Positions 37,128 to 45,350 of a DNA stretch of 64,000 nucleotides are shown here, piece by piece. The notes beneath the pieces were generated by a model, which had not been told where the DNA came from, searched no databases, and was given only the letters and a program-made list of their open reading frames with translations. The position numbers and the translations under genes were made by a program. Each line of letters starts with the position of its first letter. The first letter of the stretch is position 1. Source of the stretch: Rhodococcus sp. PAMC28707 (GTDB taxonomy: Bacteria > Actinomycetota > Actinomycetes > Mycobacteriales > Mycobacteriaceae); NCBI RefSeq assembly GCF_004795915.1, contig NZ_CP039253.1:3809501-3873500 (forward strand), in the 5' to 3' direction.

Positions 37128-37694
37128 ATGCCCAAGAACACCATCCGCCAGGACCGCAAGACCACCGCAGCGCACAACGCCCGAGCAGCCGGAATCATCA
37201 CCCACACCACCGCAATTATCACCGGACCCCAGAACGCCACAATCACCGTCACCGCCGCCGCCACCGACGAAGCGCAGATGATCGTCGCACTCGGCCACGT
37301 CATGATGACCTTCCTCAGTGCCGAAGCCGTCTGCGACGTCATCGCTGGATTCGCCACGGTCCGTGCCGCTCTCATCGGTGCCGACGGACAATCCCCGTAC
37401 CCGTCGCAGCCAGGTGGAGAGTTCGGCGCCGCCGCGATTTCTGTTCTCTGGCTCGGCGGCCCCGAGCACTCGGTCGTGCCGAACAGCCACTACAGCGTCG
37501 AACAGCGCCGGACCGTGCACTGGGTCGATCTGCACATGGGGCCGATTACCTGGCGGGTCACCGACCGCGTCGGATATGACACCTTGATGGAAGAGTTCCG
37601 CCGTGTTCATCGCACCGCTGTAGGTGTGTTCCTCGACGGCGGTAGATTCCGCCGTGACCCAAGTAAAATCCTCGACGCGTTCGACGAAGCCTGA
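37128..37694 (+). CDS. Hypothetical ICE protein, 188 residues
   Basis: A soluble protein of no recognised family. The N-terminus is basic (KNTIRQDRKTTAAHN), followed by a beta-rich Thr/Ile segment and a conserved-looking HYSVEQRRTVHWVDLH stretch near residues 120-140. ATG 37128 has GAGGAG about ten bases upstream. It is preceded by structured leader A and followed by a strong terminator, so it is a single-gene unit. Confidence 0.75.
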   Translation: MPKNTIRQDRKTTAAHNARAAGIITHTTAIITGPQNATITVTAAATDEAQMIVALGHVMMTFLSAEAVCDVIAGFATVRAALIGADGQSPYPSQPGGEFGAAAISVLWLGGPEHSVVPNSHYSVEQRRTVHWVDLHMGPITWRVTDRVGYDTLMEEFRRVHRTAVGVFLDGGRFRRDPSKILDAFDEA

Positions 37695-37706
37695 CATCCG
37701 ATAGCA

Positions 37707-37744
37707 CACGTTCGGCCCTGCATACCGGGGCCGAACGTGTTTAT
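37707..37744 (+). terminator. Terminator after gene 37128
   Basis: ACACGTTCGGCCC (37707-37719) pairs perfectly with GGGCCGAACGTGT (37729-37741), followed by TTTAT. This is a strong intrinsic terminator. Confidence 0.88.
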
Positions 37745-37784
37745 CCACAGCTCGCTAGATGCTCCACACGTTCCGAAAGTTGCT

Positions 37785-37828
37785 TTCGCGTCGCACGACT
37801 CGCTGCGCTCCCCGTGCGACGCTTGAAA
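37785..37828 (+). promoter_or_regulatory. Hairpin leader upstream of gene 37870
   Basis: GCGTCGCACG (37789-37798) pairs exactly with CGTGCGACGC (37814-37823); TTTC and GAAA extend it around a small bulge. The loop holds CTCGCTGCGCTC, a string similar to runs in the two leader modules. It lies 42 bp upstream of the ATG and may regulate that gene. Confidence 0.5.
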
Positions 37829-37869
37829 TTAAGCAGGCACTCACCACCGCAAGAGAGGAACCACCGCCG

Positions 37870-38175
37870 ATGATCACCTGGACCGTCACCACACACCCCG
37901 AGAACAACCCTGAAATACTCACCGCCACCGGAGCTGAACCCAACCTCGACGACGCCAAACGAGCCGCCGCCGACGCCGTCCGCTACGCCCTCCTCGACGC
38001 CTCTGACCACGTCTCACCCGACAACGGTTCCGCGCCGTCCTACCTGGTCACCCTCGACGGCACCTGCGCCCTCATCGTCGGCCTCAGTCGATGCCGACCA
38101 GCAAACTACAACGGCGTTCTCGACAGCCTCGAACGCTTCGACGGCACCGCACCGCCGCACCTGCTCTACATGTGA
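37870..38175 (+). CDS. Hypothetical small protein, 101 residues
   Basis: A soluble, acidic protein without a recognised family. It starts MITWTVTTHP, has a helical segment DDAKRAAADAVRYALLDA and ends in a beta-rich part. ATG 37870 follows GAGAGGAA by about 12 bases, a long spacing. It lies behind a stable hairpin. Codon usage resembles that of its neighbour at 37128. Confidence 0.65.
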   Translation: MITWTVTTHPENNPEILTATGAEPNLDDAKRAAADAVRYALLDASDHVSPDNGSAPSYLVTLDGTCALIVGLSRCRPANYNGVLDSLERFDGTAPPHLLYM

Positions 38176-38208
38176 TCTGACCTCGAATGCAGGAAAGAAA
38201 AGCTCCGC

Positions 38209-38349
38209 GTGCCCGCACAAGCATGGGTCACCCTCATCGTCGGCCTCCTCGCCACCATCGGCGTAACCGCCACCCTCCGACAACGCACCAGCAGCGAAAA
38301 CCGAACCCAAGCGTGGCCTCACTTGCCTGTTGGACGCCTGTCCGAATGA
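38209..38349 (+). CDS. Small single-helix membrane protein, 46 residues, possibly truncated
   Basis: The frame VPAQAWVTLIVGLLATIGVTATLRQR encodes one transmembrane helix after a short N-terminus, then basic residues. Similar short holin-like proteins in actinobacterial phages and ICEs are often longer, so the tail after residue 33 (WPHLPVGRLSE) may be the product of a frameshift or deletion. GTG 38209 has AGGAAAG about 12 bases upstream. Confidence 0.45.
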   Translation: MPAQAWVTLIVGLLATIGVTATLRQRTSSENRTQAWPHLPVGRLSE

Positions 38350-38465
38350 TGTCTCTGCGGAGAACTCTCGCCTAGACGCCCTTCATATTCGTAAGCAGTC
38401 ACAGGACTGCGCCTCCTGTGCGAAGTTTGGGGACATCAGTTTTTTACGGTTTGTAGGCTGAAGGA

Positions 38466-39980
38466 ATGTCTGAACGCTTGACTGTCGACGTCACGATTCC
38501 ACCAGAATTGGCCGGGGGACAAGTGCGGGCCTATCTGGAAGAGTTGGGTTTCGACGTCGCCCACACGTCCGCGCCGGACGTGTGGGCGTTGACGGAGCCG
38601 GCCAGCGGCACGGACTGTATTGATTATATGACGGTCCGCACCTTGTTCGGATCGGACGATGCAGCCGACGACGTGCTCGTTGACCTTCCGCAGGACCTCT
38701 ATGCCTCCCGTTTGGACCACGATCGTATCGACCATGAACGTTTACGCGCGATCACACAGGCGCGCGCGGGAGGCATGGGATCGCTCCTGTATGCACTGCA
38801 ATTGCCAATCATCACTGCCCGCGATGGGTCTTTGTCCGCGGCAGTACAGGACGCGCGTAGCGATTTGGCCGGAATTGTGGACGACGATGACGAGCACCCG
38901 TTCGACCAGCATGCCGTTCACGTTGTTCGCTACGGCGAAGCCACGCATCGTCGACTGAGGTTCCCTAGTTTCGTGTTGCGTCTGAATCAGGACCCTGAAC
39001 TTCTCGACGACATACGCCGTGGGCCGATCGACGTCGACGAGATCGTTTTCGCGTCGGGATCGTCGATACTGAGCAGTGTTTTGATTCCCGCGAGCCACCT
39101 CGGTCCATTGTTGGCTGCACGGTCTCCATGGGTGTGGGCGTTTCAGGCGAACAGGGTGTCCGGTGCGGTAATTTTTACCCTCGGGAAAGATATTTCCGGG
39201 CGGTCAAGCATTCCGTTCGAAGCACATCAGGTGCTTCCCCGATCACCAGTAGCCGGCCTTCCTCAGCGGCAGGAGCCGCCGCCGCCGGAGGCGTGGGGTG
39301 TTGCAGTCGCCTGGTGGGTTGCTCAGATGAACACGACGCTTGGGCACCTCCTGAACCCATGCCTCTTCGCAGATGCGGAGGGTGGCTATCTCCCGTATGA
39401 GCAGCAGAATCGGTTGATGGAGTTCGCTGACCTTCTGCAACGAGTCACTTCGACGCTGCTGTCGCTGCACGACGATTACGCAGCCGGAGTCTTGATGTGG
39501 TCAGCGATGGACCTGATCGAGTCATCCTGGCTCCCATGGGATCTCACAGCACTTTGCAAACCCTCGATTGCCGTGAAAGCGCTGCAGCAAGTTCGAGATC
39601 ATATGCCTGCAGATGTTCAGTCCGTCCTGCTTCCGTATGCCGCTTACGGTGCGGAGGCGTTGACCGAAGTGGGGGACGGATTCTTCATCAAGAACTACCG
39701 TAAATCGGAGAAGGTGATTTTAAGGCTCCCTGGCGGAGCGGAGAAATCCCTGTCGCTCGACGTCGCTGTCAGTCAGCTTATGCGTGCGCGCAGGAACACT
39801 ACGCACGGGTTCGATAAACCTGATGCCGTCCGTGACCGACTCTTCGCGCAGCACGACGGCCGACGGCCCGAGACGCTGATGTACCTGCCGCTGCTGTACT
39901 TGATGTACATCATGTCCGATCCAGAAGACCTGAGACGCCGGTTGCTCCGCCGATACACTCGAAGGCCGGCGACGCAGTGA
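38466..39980 (+). CDS. Unknown cargo protein with C-terminal HEPN-like motif, possible defence gene
   Basis: A 504-residue soluble protein of no recognised family. Near residues 439-448 it reads RARRNTTHGF, which fits the R-x4-H (RNxxHG) signature of HEPN ribonucleases, inside an all-helical C-terminal domain (~400-500). The N-terminal 400 residues look mixed alpha/beta and could be a sensor. The gene stands alone in the element with its own promoter: TAGGCT (38454-38459) lies at -12 to -7 of ATG 38466, with GAAGGA also present. HEPN proteins often cause abortive infection; that role is inferred, not shown. Confidence 0.7.
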   Translation: MSERLTVDVTIPPELAGGQVRAYLEELGFDVAHTSAPDVWALTEPASGTDCIDYMTVRTLFGSDDAADDVLVDLPQDLYASRLDHDRIDHERLRAITQARAGGMGSLLYALQLPIITARDGSLSAAVQDARSDLAGIVDDDDEHPFDQHAVHVVRYGEATHRRLRFPSFVLRLNQDPELLDDIRRGPIDVDEIVFASGSSILSSVLIPASHLGPLLAARSPWVWAFQANRVSGAVIFTLGKDISGRSSIPFEAHQVLPRSPVAGLPQRQEPPPPEAWGVAVAWWVAQMNTTLGHLLNPCLFADAEGGYLPYEQQNRLMEFADLLQRVTSTLLSLHDDYAAGVLMWSAMDLIESSWLPWDLTALCKPSIAVKALQQVRDHMPADVQSVLLPYAAYGAEALTEVGDGFFIKNYRKSEKVILRLPGGAEKSLSLDVAVSQLMRARRNTTHGFDKPDAVRDRLFAQHDGRRPETLMYLPLLYLMYIMSDPEDLRRRLLRRYTRRPATQ

Positions 39981-40019
39981 GAGGGATCGACGACGGCGAC
40001 CTATTGGCTCAGTGCTCAG

Positions 40020-40487
40020 GTGACACCTCACCCCATCAGCATTCTTTCGAACCCTCACCGGCCGGTGGGGCACGATCTAACCCTCGGAGTGGAACCTTCA
40101 CTCCAGGCTGCAAAAGTGCTCACCAACCAGCGTCTCAGTGATCAGCATTCTCCGACTCAGTTGACGGCCGTATTGCTGGTGGGGTGGGCGGCGGTCGGCG
40201 GAGGCCGCTTTGCCCATCGGACAGCTCGGTTCTGGCCTCCCGCTAACCGTGTTCGATGGCGGCACCGCTCCGCGGCATGTACGTCGGCTGCGGTGACGAT
40301 CTTGGTGGGTGGGGTATTCGTGTGGGCTGTGGCGGCGGGGAGCGATCCGTCGTTGGAGAAGGCGGGGTTCCCGATGTCTCTGATAGTTCTGGTCGTGATA
40401 GCGACGGTCAGCTACCTGTATTCGTATGTTCTCGCTTCAGTCGCACACCCGATTGTTGAAGACGCGGCCATTCAGACACAGGAGTGA
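40020..40487 (+). CDS. Possible two-helix membrane protein
   Basis: The open frame encodes 155 residues; the C-terminal ~110 contain two convincing transmembrane helices (AAVTILVGGVFVWAVAAG and SLIVLVVIATVSYLYSYVLA) with a short linker. The first ~45 residues are low quality, so translation may start later. No good ribosome-binding site was found for GTG 40020. It is convergent with the gene ending at 40515. Confidence 0.42.
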   Translation: MTPHPISILSNPHRPVGHDLTLGVEPSLQAAKVLTNQRLSDQHSPTQLTAVLLVGWAAVGGGRFAHRTARFWPPANRVRWRHRSAACTSAAVTILVGGVFVWAVAAGSDPSLEKAGFPMSLIVLVVIATVSYLYSYVLASVAHPIVEDAAIQTQE

Positions 40488-40514
40488 AGGGTTGCAGTTG
40501 ATTCGGCGATTGAG

Positions 40515-41285
40515 TCATCCAACGCGCGTCAGGACAGACAAGACGTCGGCTGGAATCGTGCGGTAGTAGCCGAAGCCCGACGCCCGTTGACAACCGTCCA
40601 GTTCGAACGACACGAGGGATTGGCCCGAACCATCCGGCCGACGTAGTTCGGTTGACGTGATGCGGGTACTAGTCCGGTCGCACGCCGGTGCGAAAGGCGC
40701 GTTCGCTACGGCTCTGACGGTTGCTGCGCTCTCCAGTCGGTTCAGCGTTGTCCGTGAGCCCACCATGGAGATACCGGTGTCCGGTGGTTGTTCGACGCTA
40801 GATGCCGAATAGGTGCACAGCTGCAGGGCATTCACATCGTCTACCGGCATCACCAGGGATGGAACCGCCAGTACATCCGGCGTTCGTTGTCGCTCCTCGG
40901 CCGCGGCCACGTCATCGGGTGTGGTGGTCTCGAATCCGGTGTCGAGAGAACTGCCCGCGCATACGGTGTTGTACCGATCGTTGTAACCCGTCGGGTGGGA
41001 GGACCGGGAGACTTCGGTGAGGTCGGCGAGTGCGTCGAGAGGTGCGTTCTGCAGCTCGCACGGGCTTGCGGGCCATGCCAGACGAAATGCCTCGCCGGCC
41101 TCGTTCAAGAACCACAAACCTGCAGGAGGGTCCATCGCGTACGCACACGACGCCATGACACCGTCAGGGAAACGTTCCGAGTCCGCCGAGAACGCAGCGT
41201 CCACCGCACTGACGTCGCCTTCGAGTCTCGCCGTATCCACCGTCAAAGCCTCCGCCCCGTCTACACCTCGCTCGCATCGCTGCAT
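40515..41285 (-). CDS. Hypothetical protein, 256 residues, probably exported domain
   Basis: The product has no signal peptide of its own. It contains several cysteines (CAYAMD, SPCELQN, VCAGSS, LCTYS, ACDRT, DGCQR), a pattern usual for secreted actinobacterial proteins. A lipoprotein-like N-terminus is encoded just upstream in another frame (41340-41534). The two could be halves of one gene split by a frameshift, or separate genes. No family was recognised. Confidence 0.55.
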   Translation of the reverse strand: MQRCERGVDGAEALTVDTARLEGDVSAVDAAFSADSERFPDGVMASCAYAMDPPAGLWFLNEAGEAFRLAWPASPCELQNAPLDALADLTEVSRSSHPTGYNDRYNTVCAGSSLDTGFETTTPDDVAAAEERQRTPDVLAVPSLVMPVDDVNALQLCTYSASSVEQPPDTGISMVGSRTTLNRLESAATVRAVANAPFAPACDRTSTRITSTELRRPDGSGQSLVSFELDGCQRASGFGYYRTIPADVLSVLTRVG

Positions 41286-41339
41286 CGCGAACCGGCCGAA
41301 AGCTCACCGGCGGGTATCCGGGCTCTGGCGCATCAGCAG

Positions 41340-41534
41340 TCAGCGCTGGATCCCAAGGCCCAGCCCCGTCAGTCCGGTGTAGATGTTCTCGGCCAAACAG
41401 TCAGGAGCCGAGACCACTGTCGCGGTCGGCGGTCGGTACGAAACGCTATCAACGAATGGGTTGATGACTGAGCATGCCGCGGACGCCACCACGATGACTC
41501 CCGCCAGAATCGGGGGTGACCAAGCACGGCGCAT
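41340..41534 (-). CDS. Short lipoprotein or broken lipoprotein N-terminus, 64 residues
   Basis: The frame starts MRRAWSPPILAGVIVVASAAC, a typical signal sequence with an SAAC lipobox (Cys at residue 21). It then ends abruptly after 43 more residues. TATTCT (forward 41541-41546) lies at -12 to -7 of ATG 41534. The downstream frame at 41285 is Cys-rich but lacks an export signal, so a disrupted longer lipoprotein is possible. Confidence 0.55.
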   Translation of the reverse strand: MRRAWSPPILAGVIVVASAACSVINPFVDSVSYRPPTATVVSAPDCLAENIYTGLTGLGLGIQR

Positions 41535-41981
41535 GGCGAAAGAATAACCCCGACGACATTGTAGGGCGTCCTTTCGTGCGGGGTGAGGTGTGTTCAGCGA
41601 TTGGTGCGCTGTGGAGCTTGTGTAAGAGGCAAGTGGAAGGTGCCTTCGGGTGTGCACAAGTCCAGGGTTGGCCGTAACGCAGGCCGCCCAGGGGGGCGTC
41701 CCCATGCATTGAGCTGCGCTTCGCTCCGCGCTAGTGAAGAGCAATTTCTTTCGGCGCATCTGGCTACAGGCGATATTGCCTCCGCCGTGCCCGCCGCCGC
41801 AACCACTGGCGGCTGACGCCGGCACAAGGCCCCGAAAACTCTCAAAGCGCCTTCGGCTGAGACTTTCCGGTCCAGCAGTTGCACCGTCGGGCACGTCGGC
41901 GGCCTTCTCTTCTTACGCCAGATGAGGCGAAAGAAATTGGCAGGGCGAAGGTCCGGTCACCGTTTGAGCAGGAAGGTCGCT
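41535..41981 (+). promoter_or_regulatory. Structured leader module B upstream of gene 41982
   Basis: No gene is seen in this 447 bp stretch. It contains copy B of the leader module (41708-41947). Outer arms at 41742-41764 and 41917-41939 are inverted copies matching at 21 of 23 positions. The inner hairpin TCTC-AA-AGC / GCT-GAGA lies near 41850-41872. AGGAAGG at about 41970 is the ribosome-binding site for the next gene. Confidence 0.6.
41708..41947 (+). repeat. Leader module, copy B
   Basis: It is the second copy of the module at 36843-37092, with the same order of blocks and long outer inverted arms. Spacing between arms is about 150 bp. As with copy A it lies just ahead of a small element gene on the + strand. 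Confidence 0.65.
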
Positions 41982-42182
41982 ATGAGCAACATCGATCGTT
42001 TGGACCGAGCACTCGCACAGATTACGCAGGCCACCAGTCGCCTCGACGCGGCAATGTGCAGCGGACTCACCATCGACGTCACCGACCTTTGCCAGACGCT
42101 CGCAGCCTGGGACACCGAAGCGCGAGAGCTCGGAGCCACCGAACAGCAGATCGACGACGCACAACTCGCCGGCATTTCCTGA
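41982..42182 (+). CDS. Small hypothetical protein, 66 residues
   Basis: An acidic helical protein (MSNIDRLDRALAQITQATSRL), no recognised family. ATG 41982 has AGGAAGG seven to eight bases upstream and structured leader B ahead. The DUF4192 gene begins 44 bp after its stop, so the two are likely cotranscribed. Confidence 0.7.
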   Translation: MSNIDRLDRALAQITQATSRLDAAMCSGLTIDVTDLCQTLAAWDTEARELGATEQQIDDAQLAGIS

Positions 42183-42226
42183 TTCCGCGGGCGATCCCAC
42201 CAATTCATCGACGAAAGGCACGGACC

Positions 42227-43231
42227 ATGAGCGACCCCACCACATCCCGCGTACACATCAGCTCCGCAGCAAGCATCGTCGCCGCACTACCCGCAATGAT
42301 CGGCTTCACCCCGCACAATTCGATCGTTGTCATCCTGCTGGCCACCGACACCGCACGAAAGGCACTAGTGCGAGCAGTAATTCGGTCAGACTCGGCCGGC
42401 GGTCAGACATCCGCCGCCGATATCGCCGCCGCGGCATCACGCCAGCACGCGGACTCCGCGATCGTGATCGCAGTTGCCGAACCCAGCGCGACGGTTCAGG
42501 CGCTCGACGGAGTCGACGCAATCAGCCAACACCTCACACAGGTCGGAATCGATGTCCACGCCGCGCTGCATACATTCGAAGTGATAGCCGGTGCACTCTT
42601 CAGCGACCTGGGGACCGGCCACGTAGGTACGATCCCGGACCCGACCACCAGCGAAGTCGCTGCAGCGCAGGTACTGTCGGGACGCGTCATCGAGTCCACG
42701 CGAGACGCACTGGTACACCGATTTGCCGAAGGAACGGAGATTCCCGAATCGGTCGGGCTGCAGGCAGCGGCCCGGCTCGGAGACGACTTCCTCGCAGCGA
42801 CCTTCGAAGAACTAGCAGCGACGGTCTACGCGCGGGAGATCCCCAGCGACGACGTGTCCGCCCGCGTCGGAATCACCCTCAGCGGATCCCCGCTCGACGT
42901 TCGGGCCGCGTACTTGCGGCTGGCGGTCTACGGCGAGGAGTCGGCACTCGATGTCATGACGCACGTCGCGCGAGGCTTGCGAGGAACTGCACGCGGGCAA
43001 GCGCTGACGATCGCCGGATACTTCGCATACCTCGGAGGTGACGGTGCCTCGGCCGGAATAGCATTCGATGCTGCCCAGGATGCAGCCGAGAAAGCGGGGG
43101 AAACGGCCCCGTCCTTCACTGTCTTGCTGGATCGAGCGCTACGAGCAGGGTTCGAACCCGACGGACTGCGCGAACTCATCCCGGACGCTGACGTCGTCGA
43201 GGAATCGACAGGCGCTCGACTGCCCGGATGA
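42227..43231 (+). CDS. DUF4192 family protein
   Basis: The 334-residue protein matches the actinobacterial DUF4192 family: it opens with SAASIVAALPAMIGFTPHNSIVVI and has a conserved AVYGEESALDVMTHVARG region near residue 245. Such genes are frequent on actinobacterial plasmids and ICEs and are of unknown function. ATG 42227 follows GAAAGG. A strong hairpin follows the stop. Confidence 0.85.
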   Translation: MSDPTTSRVHISSAASIVAALPAMIGFTPHNSIVVILLATDTARKALVRAVIRSDSAGGQTSAADIAAAASRQHADSAIVIAVAEPSATVQALDGVDAISQHLTQVGIDVHAALHTFEVIAGALFSDLGTGHVGTIPDPTTSEVAAAQVLSGRVIESTRDALVHRFAEGTEIPESVGLQAAARLGDDFLAATFEELAATVYAREIPSDDVSARVGITLSGSPLDVRAAYLRLAVYGEESALDVMTHVARGLRGTARGQALTIAGYFAYLGGDGASAGIAFDAAQDAAEKAGETAPSFTVLLDRALRAGFEPDGLRELIPDADVVEESTGARLPG

Positions 43232-43241
43232 ATGAGTGGCT

Positions 43242-43279
43242 ACCAGCGGGCGGGTGCAGACAAGTGCGCGCCCGCTGGT
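43242..43279 (+). terminator. Terminator hairpin after DUF4192
   Basis: ACCAGCGGGCG (43242-43252) pairs perfectly with CGCCCGCTGGT (43269-43279). No T-run follows. It lies 10 bp past the DUF4192 stop and could also end the convergent small gene at 43323. Confidence 0.8.
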
Positions 43280-43322
43280 GCGCAGCGACTCAACGCCTGC
43301 TGAGGAGCGATCCGCACCGGAA

Positions 43323-43541
43323 TCAGTCCGGCAGTGCCAAACGCACAAAAATCAGATCGACCAGGCTGGACGCCCCCGCCGGGGCACGTCCGAACCAGCC
43401 TCCCGTTCCGCCGGGCAGACGATCCTCCGAAATCTCCAGAGAATCGGACAGTTGCTGTTCGATGATCGATCGCGTCACGGCCGCAATCGTAGCGGGCTGA
43501 ATCGAGACGGCACAGAGCCATCCGTAAAGGCTGCATTTCAT
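43323..43541 (-). CDS. Possible small protein, 72 residues
   Basis: The frame shows reasonable codon bias in its second half (SIQPATIAAVTRSIIEQQL, then VDLIFVRLALPD) and ends next to the terminator at 43242-43279. ATG 43541 is one of three possible starts (43568, 43550). No family or clear ribosome-binding site was recognised. Confidence 0.4.
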   Translation of the reverse strand: MKCSLYGWLCAVSIQPATIAAVTRSIIEQQLSDSLEISEDRLPGGTGGWFGRAPAGASSLVDLIFVRLALPD

Positions 43542-43785
43542 CTCAAACATGTAAGGCGTGTGTCGCACTGAAGGAAAATCAATTCAGCTCGATAGCAAAA
43601 ATCAACTAAAAGTGTTGATCCACAGTCCATTAAGGTCCACCGCGGTATCCCGTGAATGTAGGTATATCCAAATACTGAACCCGGCGATACGGTAAGAATT
43701 ACGGCGCCAACGAGAAATTCAAAACAGTTGCACGTCAACGAAACCGAGTCATCGTCCCCATCAATATCGAAAGGAGTGGGCCGAC

Positions 43786-44337
43786 ATGACCGCTCTGCAT
43801 GCAGTGTCCTTCGAGCCGTCCGAAAATTCCACCGAGGAACTTGTCGAAGATTTGACCGACAATCCTGAGACTGCACCCGAGGCCCTGGCTGTGTGCGCGT
43901 TGATGTGGTCGAATGACACGGTCGAGAATCGCCGCATCGCAGCGGCATTGCAGGCGAACGACTTCCTTGAACCCGCCTACCGCCAGCTCTACGGCGTTGT
44001 GCAGGACTTGATCCTCGCGTCAGCGCCTCACGACCCGGCGAGCGTGCTGAGCGTGCTCGTTCGTTCGGGATCGAGCGGTCACAAGGGCGCGTTACTGCGG
44101 CGGGCACTGACAAACGTCACGACCGCCAATGCGTGCGGTGCGTCGGCAAGTGACTACGCCGGGATGGTCCTGTCGGAGGCTTATCGCCGCAGCTTCCACG
44201 ATGCCGGTCTCGCGATCACTCAGATGGCTGAGGAAGCGCCGGAGGAGCAACTGTTCGAGCGCCTCGTCGAGATCGGGCGGGCGCAGCGCGACGCAATGAA
44301 CCGCATCGACGCCTTTCGAACCGGTACGACGCTATGA
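43786..44337 (+). CDS. Stand-alone DnaB N-terminal-like domain protein
   Basis: The 183-residue product resembles the N-terminal domain of replicative helicase DnaB (PEALAVCALMWSN, then AALQANDFLEPAYRQLYGVVQDLI), but no RecA-like ATPase domain follows. In DnaB this domain forms the ring collar that contacts primase. A free copy could bind host primase or helicase, or help element replication. ATG 43786 has AAAGGAG well placed. The stop overlaps the next start (ATGA). Family match moderate to good. Confidence 0.78.
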   Translation: MTALHAVSFEPSENSTEELVEDLTDNPETAPEALAVCALMWSNDTVENRRIAAALQANDFLEPAYRQLYGVVQDLILASAPHDPASVLSVLVRSGSSGHKGALLRRALTNVTTANACGASASDYAGMVLSEAYRRSFHDAGLAITQMAEEAPEEQLFERLVEIGRAQRDAMNRIDAFRTGTTL

Positions 44338-44591
44338 GGGCCGACCGACCGCCCCACACCTCCGCAGCGACTCTGCGGCTCACCGAGGAGGTAGCCGAGG
44401 GGCTCGAACCGGATGTCATCGACGACCTGGCTGCCGGCCAAACACTCGATTCCGACATGCAGGCCGGCCGGTCATTGCATGACGCCGCTGTTGCAGCCGG
44501 CTACGCAGATCCTGCCGCTCGAATCCTCGTCGACCGCTACCGCACATTCCTCGACGAACAGGCGCATCGCGATCAGCTGCCGCTGTTCTGA
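44334..44591 (+). CDS. Small hypothetical protein, 85 residues
   Basis: An acidic helical protein translated with the DnaB-N gene (ATGA overlap). The central VIDDLAAGQTLDSDMQAGRSLHDAAVAAGYADPAARIL part may form a small helix-turn-helix. No family recognised. The next gene starts 25 bp later. Confidence 0.7.
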   Translation: MRADRPPHTSAATLRLTEEVAEGLEPDVIDDLAAGQTLDSDMQAGRSLHDAAVAAGYADPAARILVDRYRTFLDEQAHRDQLPLF

Positions 44592-44616
44592 ACCCATTTC
44601 ACAGAAGGACACTGTC

Positions 44617-44952
44617 ATGCACATCCGGATCGACACCGATCGCGGCGCACTGTTCGGCCCGAACTTCTCCGAGACACTCGACTACTTCTTCGGCGAAACC
44701 AATGACGTCTGGTGGGACTGCCACCGACTCACCGCCGGGTATTCCAGCAGTCGGGTGATCGAGACGACCGCTATACGCGTACGTCACAACGGCGGAATGG
44801 TGGTCGCGGCCCGCGTGGCCGCTAGCCGCGTAGTGTCCGCTGTGCCCCCGGACGCAGCGCGATGCCTCGACGGGCGATTCGCTTCCGGTACAACGTGGTG
44901 CCCGCAACTTCCGCGCTGGGTCTACGAGTGGGCGCAGCTACTGCTGATGTGA
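44617..44952 (+). CDS. Small hypothetical protein, 111 residues
   Basis: Starts MHIRIDTDRGALFG with AGAAGGA upstream. It has a Trp-rich end (TTWCPQLPRWVYEWAQ) and no recognised family. It is the last gene of the 43786-44952 unit, closed by a strong hairpin. Confidence 0.65.
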   Translation: MHIRIDTDRGALFGPNFSETLDYFFGETNDVWWDCHRLTAGYSSSRVIETTAIRVRHNGGMVVAARVAASRVVSAVPPDAARCLDGRFASGTTWCPQLPRWVYEWAQLLLM

Positions 44953-44959
44953 GTACAAC

Positions 44960-45002
44960 CCGCAGGCAACGCAGCACCGGCGTGGTGCCGAGTTGCCTGC
45001 GG
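44960..45002 (+). terminator. Terminator after the DnaB-N operon
   Basis: CCGCAGGCAAC (44960-44970) pairs perfectly with GTTGCCTGCGG (44992-45002), with an inner GCACC/GGTGC stem. It starts eight bases past the stop of the last gene of the operon. Confidence 0.85.
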
Positions 45003-45146
45003 CCTATGAGCGCACCCGTGTACTGCGTGCAGCAGTCGCACACAGTTGTCGTGTGATGTTGGCGCCACATCACCACGGGACGCGCGATCGAACAACCGGT
45101 GCACAGCGGCTCACCCGTCGAAGATCGCCCCGGAGACCGTCGGGCC

Positions 45147-45350
45147 TCAGAACGAGCTGCGCAACGCACTCGACGCAACGCCGAGCACGAGAGCCAGTGT
45201 GAGAGCGACGAGTGCCACGACGAGTTTGAACGACCACATGACGACAAGTCTGGTTGCACGCAACGGTGCGAAATGCCATCCCGATTCCGATGCCCCTGCA
45301 TGAGCCAACGCTGCGGTGAACACGACGGCGACGACGATCAGTCCGATCAT
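45147..45350 (-). CDS. Small two-helix membrane protein, 67 residues
   Basis: Residues 2-18 and about 38-60 are hydrophobic helices (MIGLIVVAVVFTAALA; VVMWSFKLVVALVALTLAL). ATG 45350 has GGAGG nine bases upstream, good support for a real gene. No family recognised. It lies between the DnaB-N operon and the HTH gene. Confidence 0.7.
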   Translation of the reverse strand: MIGLIVVAVVFTAALAHAGASESGWHFAPLRATRLVVMWSFKLVVALVALTLALVLGVASSALRSSF

